From Bacteroidales bacterium (GTDB taxonomy: Bacteria > Bacteroidota > Bacteroidia > Bacteroidales > JAADJA01): a stretch of DNA of 5,066 nt. Below the pieces are notes generated by a model. It made no database searches and was not told the DNA's origin. It saw nothing but the letters and a program-made list of their open reading frames with translations. The translations under genes and the position numbers were made by a program. The stretch covers positions 1 through 5,066 of the forward strand of contig JAOZOC010000277.1 of assembly GCA_029933495.1 (NCBI GenBank). The letters run 5' to 3'. Shown piece by piece: positions 1 through 5,066 of the stretch; position 1 is the stretch's first letter; every line of letters begins with the position of its first letter.

Positions 1-1
1 A

Positions 2-649
2 GTCTCAGCATTCGGTATGACTTCTATGCTGGGTTATCCCATAATCCGTCAGGTATTCCCGGGTAATGCACTGGCAATGGAAGAAACAGTAATCACAAGT
101 GAATTTGGAGTCGGACTTCTGCTATTTATTCTCGGGCCTTTTATTGCAATGTATTACGGTGATTCAAAAGTTAAAGGAAAGTCAATAATTGCGTCTGCAA
201 AGAAATTTTTTGTTTCACCAATCTTTTTTGCACTGATTGCAGGAATAGGTTTTTCATTTGTCCCGTTAAATCACAATAGTGAAGCATTTGGCACTTTTAT
301 CCGCTTTTTTAAAATTGTAGGGCATGCTAACACGGTTATGGTAACTTTCACCATCGGCCTCATTTTGAAATTTAAAAGGGTCAGTCATATTTATCTGTTT
401 CTAACCATTGCTGTCATTTTAAAGCTGATTATCAAGCCACTCCTGTCAGTCTGGTTAACAAATAATGGTCATTTTACGGATATGATGCGCGAAATTGTTC
501 TAATAGAGACTGCTTTGCCATCCGCTCTGCTTACCGCTATTTTTGCAAAGCAATATAATTGCAGACCTGACCTGGTTTCAGTTGCAATAATGACAACATT
601 GGTTTTGAGTGTATTAAGTGTAAGCCTTATTTTTGTAACATTTTTCTGA
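2..649 (+). CDS. AEC-family transporter (auxin efflux carrier-like), C-terminal part
   Basis: Inner-membrane permease of the AEC (auxin efflux carrier) family, whose bacterial members export or exchange small organic anions; the substrate here cannot be told. The reading frame is open from base 2 through the ATG at 17, so that ATG is internal and the gene begins before the window. About 216 residues remain of a family usually near 300 residues with ten helices. Six hydrophobic segments are visible, beginning near TSEFGVGLLLFILGPF and ending with LVLSVLSVSLIFVTFF at the stop. The best family signature is the stretch ETALPSALLTAIFAKQY followed by a short polar loop (NCRPDL) and a last helix containing TT; this matches the usual AEC C-terminus, with its proline-centred helix, alanine-rich segment and conserved tyrosine. 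The N-terminal half is not visible. The gene ends in TGA, and the 123 bases to the next ATG contain a separate promoter, so co-transcription with the next gene is not needed. Confidence 0.85.
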   Translation, partial: VSAFGMTSMLGYPIIRQVFPGNALAMEETVITSEFGVGLLLFILGPFIAMYYGDSKVKGKSIIASAKKFFVSPIFFALIAGIGFSFVPLNHNSEAFGTFIRFFKIVGHANTVMVTFTIGLILKFKRVSHIYLFLTIAVILKLIIKPLLSVWLTNNGHFTDMMREIVLIETALPSALLTAIFAKQYNCRPDLVSVAIMTTLVLSVLSVSLIFVTFF

Positions 650-713
650 TAGCATCTATTTTATCAAAGTTACTTTGCAATGTAGTAGTCAGGTTTTGAA
701 GGTAAAATTTTAA

Positions 714-745
714 TTTGGCTCTTTTGCTTATAGTTATTACCTTTG
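714..745 (+). promoter_or_regulatory. Bacteroidota-type promoter for the 14-blade propeller gene
   Basis: TTTG at 714-717 (the -33 element) is followed after 20 bases by TACCTTTG at 738-745, an exact match to the TAnnTTTG -7 element of Bacteroidota primary sigma factors. Transcription would start around 750-753, about 20 bases before the ATG at 773. A second TTTG at 723-726 is too close to serve as the -33 box. Assigned by motif and spacing only. Confidence 0.65.
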
Positions 746-772
746 TTTCTTCATAATCAAAAAAATGAAGTG

Positions 773-2962
773 ATGAAAAAAATAATTACTTCTCTTGCAA
801 TCCTGGCATTTTATAATTTTATTTTTGCTCAATATCCAAATTGGCAGCAATACAGTGCAGGAGACAATGTTTTGTGTCAGGCATTTGAAGGTGAAGAAAC
901 TCTTTGGGTTGGAACTTTTAACGGGTTATTTAAACTTAATACTGTAACAGGTGAGGTGGAAACATTTAATACTGCAAATTCGCCACTTACTTCTAATTTA
1001 ATTCGCTCATTGGTTGTTGATGAAAACAATAATAAGTGGGTTGGAACCTGGTCGGATGGTCTATTGAAATTTGATGATACTTCGTGGACAATCTACGATA
1101 CGGCCTATTTGGGATTACATTCAATGGGAATCAAAGATTTAGCAATAGATTCGTCCGGGCGAATCTGGATGGTTGTTTATAACCTTGGTGTCCAATACGG
1201 AGCCGGGATTATTTGCTATGACGGATATGAGTGGATATTTTATAACTCACAAAATTCCGGTTTGCCCGGAACAAGTTATAACTGTATTTATATTGACAAT
1301 TTTGACACTGTATGGATTGGTTGTTATTATGAAGGATTAGTTAAATTTGACGGTTCAGACTGGACGGTTTACAATACAGCTAACTCTGGGATGCCAGATG
1401 ATCATGTGTATTCTCTTTTCATTGATGCAGATAATAATAAATGGGTGGGAACTTCTGACGGACTTGCCCGCTTTGATGGTTTAAGCTGGACAGTTTTCGA
1501 TACGGCAAACTCAGAACTTCCATATCCTGTCATACGCTCCATTAATAAAGATGATGATAATACTTTATGGATAGGATGTCATACTTTTAATTCTGGAGGA
1601 TATAGTTATAGCTCTTTGGTAACCCTGCAAAATGATAGTATTTGGGATATTTATACAATAAACAATTCGGGACTTCCAAGTAACTCAGTTTACCAAATAA
1701 CCGTTAATCAAAATAATAAATGGTTCGGGACAGCTAAAGGTGTAGTTAGATTTGATAATAGTGAATGGATTAATTATGAATTAGGATGTGGATTACCAGA
1801 GGAAGAAGTAACATCAATTGCAATAGGAGATAATAATATAAAATGGGTAGCAACGTCCAGTGGCCTTTCGAAGTTTAATGACAATGAATGGGTGTTATAC
1901 AATTCAGATAACTCACAATTGCCTGTAAATTCAATAAAATCGATTGAAGTTGATTCGAATAACGTCGTATATGTTAACACAAACGGGGGTGGGTTGGTAG
2001 TAATTAACAATGATGAGTGGACAATTTTCAACTCAATAAATTCCGGCTTGCCAAACGACACAGTATATTGCAGTACTATTGATAAAAATGGAGTATTATA
2101 TGTCGGCACAAATAATGGACTTGCAATTTTTGATTATAATGAATGGATTGTTTATGATACGGCAAATTCCGGCTTACCATATAATCAGATCAAGGGAATT
2201 GTTATTGATAATGACAACATTATCTGGCTAATATCAGGTCAAAACATTAGGCGGGTGGTAAGTTTTGACGGTAATGAATGGGTAATTCAAAACGAAGAAA
2301 ACGGATTACCGATATGGGCTTTTCCTTATTCATTGGCAGTTGATTATGACAACAGGATATGGCTTGGCACATCCCAATGGGGAATATATAGTTTTGATGG
2401 AACAACTTGGTCATATCAACCGGAATTACCTTCTTTTTTAATACAAGATATTCAAGTTGACGAAAATAACACAAAGTGGTTTGTTGCAATTGAAGGTTTG
2501 GCGAAATATAATAGCGAAAACGACTACTTTGTTTATACCACGGATAATTCAGGATTGTCAGGAAAGTGGGTCAACACAGTAGCAATTGATACTAATAATA
2601 CAATATGGTGCGGAACAAGATTCAATGGAATTTCAGCATATAATGAAAATGGTTTTGCATCTATCGGCAATAATACAATAGAAACTAATATAGAATTCAT
2701 TACTAACTACCCAAACCCATTTATTTCTAAAACAAATATTCAGATAAACATGCCAGATGAGTCATTTGTTTCGGTCAATGTTTACAGTTTATCAGGTATA
2801 TTAGTTAATCAGATTTATAAAGGAAATATGAAAAGAGGACTTAATACATTTATTTGGGATGGTGATGATAGTGATGGAAGTATAGTAAGTCAGGGGATTT
2901 ATATTATTTCTGTATCAACAAATAGTAGATATATTTCAGCTAAACGTATTATCAAATTATAA
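773..2962 (+). CDS. Secreted protein with about 14 Reg_prop propeller blades and T9SS type A sorting domain
   Basis: Secreted or cell-surface protein of unknown function, 729 residues from the ATG at 773. I prefer this start because MKKIITSLAILAFYNFIFAQ is a clean signal peptide (cleavage after FAQ, residue 20). A TTG ten codons upstream would add a charged extension and overlaps the promoter -7 box. No Shine-Dalgarno sequence is present. From about residue 21 to 625 there are some 14 degenerate repeats of roughly 40-50 residues with the pattern kWVGT..GL.rFDg..WtvYdtaNSGLP. These are two-component-regulator propeller (Reg_prop) blades, as in the periplasmic sensors of Bacteroides hybrid two-component systems; 14 blades would make two seven-bladed propellers. 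Unlike those sensors, it has no transmembrane helix, kinase or regulator domain. Residues about 637-729 form a T9SS type A sorting domain (NYPNPF near residue 645, then VNVYSLSG, GLNTFIWDG and a C-terminal KRIIKL), so export across the outer membrane is expected. Ligand unknown; glycan or protein binding is possible. It has its own promoter and is not clearly linked to its neighbours. Confidence 0.9.
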   Translation: MKKIITSLAILAFYNFIFAQYPNWQQYSAGDNVLCQAFEGEETLWVGTFNGLFKLNTVTGEVETFNTANSPLTSNLIRSLVVDENNNKWVGTWSDGLLKFDDTSWTIYDTAYLGLHSMGIKDLAIDSSGRIWMVVYNLGVQYGAGIICYDGYEWIFYNSQNSGLPGTSYNCIYIDNFDTVWIGCYYEGLVKFDGSDWTVYNTANSGMPDDHVYSLFIDADNNKWVGTSDGLARFDGLSWTVFDTANSELPYPVIRSINKDDDNTLWIGCHTFNSGGYSYSSLVTLQNDSIWDIYTINNSGLPSNSVYQITVNQNNKWFGTAKGVVRFDNSEWINYELGCGLPEEEVTSIAIGDNNIKWVATSSGLSKFNDNEWVLYNSDNSQLPVNSIKSIEVDSNNVVYVNTNGGGLVVINNDEWTIFNSINSGLPNDTVYCSTIDKNGVLYVGTNNGLAIFDYNEWIVYDTANSGLPYNQIKGIVIDNDNIIWLISGQNIRRVVSFDGNEWVIQNEENGLPIWAFPYSLAVDYDNRIWLGTSQWGIYSFDGTTWSYQPELPSFLIQDIQVDENNTKWFVAIEGLAKYNSENDYFVYTTDNSGLSGKWVNTVAIDTNNTIWCGTRFNGISAYNENGFASIGNNTIETNIEFITNYPNPFISKTNIQINMPDESFVSVNVYSLSGILVNQIYKGNMKRGLNTFIWDGDDSDGSIVSQGIYIISVSTNSRYISAKRIIKL

Positions 2963-3021
2963 ACTGTTAATAATTATTTAAATATTTTCCTGTCCTTTTT
3001 ATTTCACAAAGCAAAGAAATG

Positions 3022-3029
3022 TATTTTTG
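3022..3029 (+). promoter_or_regulatory. Probable -7 element of the promoter driving the B12 riboswitch transcript
   Basis: TATTTTTG is an exact TAnnTTTG match, six bases before the first base of the aptamer closing stem P1 (3035). Transcription would therefore start at about the aptamer's 5' end, as expected for a riboswitch leader. No clean TTTG -33 box is seen; only a T-run at 2996-3000 lies at suitable spacing, so the upstream half is weak. Confidence 0.5.
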
Positions 3030-3034
3030 CATTC

Positions 3035-3368
3035 GCATTAACGGTGTATATTGTTCTTGAAAAAGATCATAACATAATAGGGAATGCCGTGCCTCACAAG
3101 CTAAAATATTAGTGTTTGTGGGAATTCGGCAACAGTACCCGCTGCTGTGATCGCTGTTATACTAATTCTTAACAGGTTTGCCCGCCTGCATCGGGCAGGC
3201 AAAGCAAAGCTGTTTAGAAGTAGTTAATACTCGAAGGAATCAGATTTAGATTTTTGCAAACCTGATTTCCTTCGGTATAACTTTTTGAAATTCTTTATAG
3301 TCACTGTCCACGTAAAGGGCGGGAAGGCTTTCAAAAGGGGCGTAAGTCAGAAGACCTGCCGGTAATGC
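3035..3368 (+). ncRNA. Cobalamin (B12) riboswitch aptamer with extended arms
   Basis: Adenosyl- or methylcobalamin-sensing leader RNA. The conserved core is present in order: TAATAGGGAA (3075-3084); a GCCG/CGGC stem (3086-3089 with 3127-3130) with the usual GTG...AAT flanks; ACAGTACCCGCTGCTGTGA (3132-3150); TCACTG (3301-3306); GGGAAGG (3321-3327); and the B12 box AAGTCAGAAGACCTGCC (3344-3360). The closing stem P1 can be drawn as 3035-3044 with 3359-3368, nine pairs and one A-G mismatch. GTTATAC (3156-3162) pairs with GTATAAC (3275-3281) and encloses two peripheral arms: 3161-3224, topped by a separate palindrome, and 3232-3274. A further hairpin (3093-3122) sits within the GCCG/CGGC stem. At about 334 bases it is clearly longer than the usual roughly 200-base aptamer, because of these arms. 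It lies 162 bases before the start of a BtuG-like gene, which it should repress when B12 is plentiful. Confidence 0.93.
3177..3203 (+). repeat. 27-base palindromic hairpin inside the riboswitch arm
   Basis: A GC-rich imperfect palindrome beginning TTTGCCCGCC and ending GGGCAGGCAAA. It folds into 11 pairs (one of them G-T) around a 3-base loop (CAT), with one C-A mismatch. Its base composition is unlike the AT-rich surroundings. It caps a long stem (3161-3175 with 3210-3224, about 13 of 15 pairs) of the riboswitch periphery. It resembles short GC-rich REP-type dispersed palindromes found between genes in some Bacteroidota, but only one copy lies in this window, so its dispersed nature is inferred. 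Confidence 0.55.
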
Positions 3369-3380
3369 ATGATTATTCAA

Positions 3381-3443
3381 AGCTTTCGGGATAAAAAGCT
3401 ACGAATGTAAATGATACGTCATTTTTATTTACATCGCCTTTTT
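3381..3443 (+). terminator. Candidate expression platform: small hairpin plus intrinsic-terminator-like hairpin
   Basis: Just 3' of the aptamer, AGCTTT (3381-3386) pairs with AAAGCT (3395-3400) around the loop CGGGATAA. A second hairpin follows: CG-A-ATGTAAAT (3402-3412) pairs with ATTTACATCG (3427-3436), with possible further pairing of ATGA and TCAT inside, and then a T-run (3439-3443). The second hairpin with its T-run looks like a weak, AT-rich intrinsic terminator that B12 binding could favour. Control of translation is equally possible, since no mutually exclusive antiterminator could be worked out by eye. Confidence 0.45.
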
Positions 3444-3484
3444 CCGTGAAATTTTTGAGGATTTATTAACAGGAGTTTGTGAAG

Positions 3485-3516
3485 GGTTAAACCTTAAAAA
3501 CTCTAATTTTTTAACC
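3485..3516 (+). promoter_or_regulatory. Leader hairpin and direct repeat just before the BtuG-like start codon
   Basis: GGTTAAA (3485-3491) can pair with TTTAACC (3510-3516), giving a seven-pair stem that ends 14 bases before the ATG at 3531. The same region contains an imperfect direct repeat, TTAAACCTTAAAA (3487-3499) and TTAACCTTAAAA (3511-3522). The start has no Shine-Dalgarno sequence; the only purine-rich match, AGGAG at 3471-3475, is too far from the ATG unless this hairpin folds and brings it nearer. A role in translation is inference. Confidence 0.3.
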
Positions 3517-3530
3517 TTAAAACTTTTAAA

Positions 3531-5066
3531 ATGAGAAAACATTACTTTTTTATTGCATTAGGATTTGCATTAATGCTGAAGTCCATCACATTCGGACAGT
3601 TTTACTCAAACCAGGTGATAATTGGTAACGGAGGGATTTACGGTGATCCAACCGACCATGTCACAATTGCAACCTACAATCCTGAAGATCAAACTACCGC
3701 AACTTTCGGAGATATACAGCGCGAGTCAATTCAGGATTTGATAATTGAAGGAAACTTTGCTTATGTTGCAGCCGAAGACTCAATTGTTAAGTATAACATT
3801 GACACTTATGATCGCATTGCAGCAGTTTATGAATCGAACCTGAGCAGGCTTTATCTGAAAAACGGGAAACTGTATGTTTCACGGAGATCAGACTTAAACG
3901 GACCGCCGGCCGATGGAAAATATGTTAAGGTTTATGATACTGAAGACCTTTCAATCACTGCGACTGTTGATGGTATTTCGGCTGATGCTGCCGGAATGGC
4001 AATGGCATCTGATACTCTCTACGTTGCTGTCGCCGGAGACTGGCAGGCAACTGAGGGGAAATTTGCAGTAATTGATAATAATAATAACCTTGTCAGGGAA
4101 ATGAACTTCGGTGCTGATGCAATTGGTATTTCCGATCTGTTTACCGATGGAAATAATATTTATACCGTAAACAAAACTCCCTATGGTGCAACAACGGGTT
4201 CAGTTACTTCCTACAGCTTCTGGACAACGGCTTACACAACAACGGTTTTGAACAAGACTGTCGGTAAGGGAGTTTCAGTTGACGGCTCAACACTCTATCT
4301 GCTTCTTGATTATGGAATAGGTTCTTATGACCTGACAAACAATCAAATACTGAACGCTTCAATTGTGCCTGATCCCGGATCTGCTACGTTTCAATACATC
4401 GCCGCAGCCGCTTTTGATAATATAAACCAACTTTTTTATGTTACTATTACAGACTATTTTTCGACCGGAGAAGGTAAAATATATGATATGACCGGTAATG
4501 AAACAGGAGCATTTGATGCTGCCGTTTCTGCCGAAGCTATTGTAATTGATACCCGTATCAATGATTTCACATTTGATGATGTGCAATATTGGGTCGGTGA
4601 AGGTGAAAATAAAGCCCTGCTTGTTGTTGACTGGAATGACACGGTTTCCCCGGAATCACTTGCCTGGGGATATCGCTTTGACGGTGAGGTTACGGGTGAA
4701 CAGATTCTATCAGATATCTCTTTTGCCGATTCAAGGTTTATTGCTAATATGTCAGGAGGTTTTTTGAATGATATTGCTTTTGCCGACGGGGAAATACTTC
4801 ACGAAGGAATTGGCGGTACAGGTGGATTTTATTGGAGTACCTGGAGTGGTACCAACTCAGGAAACTGGGAAATGAATGCCGGTATTGGCGCAATTGTGCA
4901 CGATGGTGATTGGTTAGGTTGTTCTTTTACCGATTTTAATCCTTCTGTCTTTCCAGGAGTTCCTGTTGCCGTCTCAAATCCGGTTGGAATTAATGAGAAT
5001 AAATATGCGAGAGTTTCGGTTTATCCAAATCCTGCAACTGACTTTATCACAATCAAAACTTTAAAT
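3531..5066 (+). CDS. B12-riboswitch-controlled secreted BtuG/YncE-like propeller protein with T9SS sorting signal (3' end cut by window)
   Basis: Probable extracellular corrinoid-binding protein; 512 residues are visible and the frame is still open at the window edge. The ATG at 3531 begins a good signal peptide (MRKHYFFIALGFALMLKSIT, then FGQ; cleavage after Gln23). There is no lipobox cysteine. Residues about 28-340 look like a YncE/DUF5074-type seven-bladed propeller, the fold of Bacteroides BtuG. The opening IIGNGGIYGDP...VTIATYNPED, followed by GDIQRESIQDLIIEGNFAYV and LSRLYLKNGKLYVS, follows the BtuG-like order of segments. Residues about 351-475 form a second module: YWVGEGENKALLVVDWND, WGYRFDG (379-385), GFYWSTWSG (432-440) and HDGDWLG (457-463). 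Residues 495-512 (VSVYPNPATDFITIK) begin a T9SS type A sorting domain, of which some 50-60 residues should lie beyond the window. The gene is placed directly behind a cobalamin riboswitch, so repression by B12 is expected. The B12-binding function is inferred from fold and regulation, not from identified binding residues. Confidence 0.88.
   Translation, partial: MRKHYFFIALGFALMLKSITFGQFYSNQVIIGNGGIYGDPTDHVTIATYNPEDQTTATFGDIQRESIQDLIIEGNFAYVAAEDSIVKYNIDTYDRIAAVYESNLSRLYLKNGKLYVSRRSDLNGPPADGKYVKVYDTEDLSITATVDGISADAAGMAMASDTLYVAVAGDWQATEGKFAVIDNNNNLVREMNFGADAIGISDLFTDGNNIYTVNKTPYGATTGSVTSYSFWTTAYTTTVLNKTVGKGVSVDGSTLYLLLDYGIGSYDLTNNQILNASIVPDPGSATFQYIAAAAFDNINQLFYVTITDYFSTGEGKIYDMTGNETGAFDAAVSAEAIVIDTRINDFTFDDVQYWVGEGENKALLVVDWNDTVSPESLAWGYRFDGEVTGEQILSDISFADSRFIANMSGGFLNDIAFADGEILHEGIGGTGGFYWSTWSGTNSGNWEMNAGIGAIVHDGDWLGCSFTDFNPSVFPGVPVAVSNPVGINENKYARVSVYPNPATDFITIKTLN

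Noticed and set aside
17..649. ATG at 17 as the true start of the transporter gene
   Set aside because: The frame is open upstream to the window edge and the protein lacks the N-terminal helices of the family, so the gene simply enters from outside.
743..772. TTG at 743 as start of the 14-blade protein
   Set aside because: It overlaps the -7 promoter element and puts ten residues before an otherwise ideal signal peptide; the ATG at 773 fits better.
1774..2489. Two minus-strand open frames (1774-2109 and 2247-2489)
   Set aside because: They lie wholly inside the propeller gene, and their translations show no recognisable features; antisense shadows.
900..2640. Regularly spaced repeats as a CRISPR-like or tandem repeat array
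   Set aside because: The repeats are degenerate at DNA level, keep the reading frame and encode propeller blades.
2963..3000. Intrinsic terminator after the 14-blade gene
   Set aside because: The AT-rich near-palindrome around 2968-2982 is weak and has no stable GC stem; T-runs nearby are not directly attached to it.
3479..3490. GTG-AAG-GGT-TAA preceded by AGGAG as a tiny leader peptide
   Set aside because: Only three codons and no supporting pattern; chance occurrence in a leader region.
4359..4767. Small open frames on both strands (4359-4586 minus, 4454-4642 minus, 4546-4767 plus)
   Set aside because: All fall inside the BtuG-like gene, which has a continuous frame with clear domains; shadows of that frame.

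Overview
The window looks like chromosomal DNA from a member of the Bacteroidota. Three signs point there: two secreted proteins with type IX secretion (T9SS) type A C-terminal sorting signals, promoters of the TTTG / TAnnTTTG type, and start codons with no Shine-Dalgarno sequence. The DNA is AT-rich and all supported genes are on the + strand. Genus cannot be told from the sequence.

Layout: (1) At 2-649 is the C-terminal part of an AEC-family (auxin efflux carrier-like) membrane transporter whose start lies before the window. (2) At 650-772 is a short intergenic stretch with a good Bacteroidota-type promoter. (3) At 773-2962 is a complete secreted protein with about 14 two-component-regulator-type propeller blades, probably two seven-bladed beta-propellers, and a T9SS sorting domain but no kinase. 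(4) At 2963-3530 is a long leader region holding a promoter, a cobalamin (B12) riboswitch with unusually long peripheral arms, and a terminator-like hairpin as candidate expression platform. (5) From 3531 to the window end is a large open frame for a secreted protein with a YncE/BtuG-like propeller, a tryptophan-rich C-terminal module and the start of a T9SS sorting domain. It runs off the 3' edge.

The most interesting unit is (4)+(5). A B12 riboswitch directly controls a surface or secreted propeller protein resembling BtuG, the B12-capturing surface lipoprotein of gut Bacteroides. Here the protein appears to be exported by T9SS rather than lipid-anchored, and it carries an extra C-terminal module. 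The inference is a cobalamin (or related corrinoid) capture protein, probably the first gene of a B12 uptake operon whose other members (a BtuB-type TonB-dependent receptor, BtuFCD-type transporter) would lie downstream, outside the window. The AEC transporter and the 14-blade protein show no evident link to B12 and appear to be separate transcription units.
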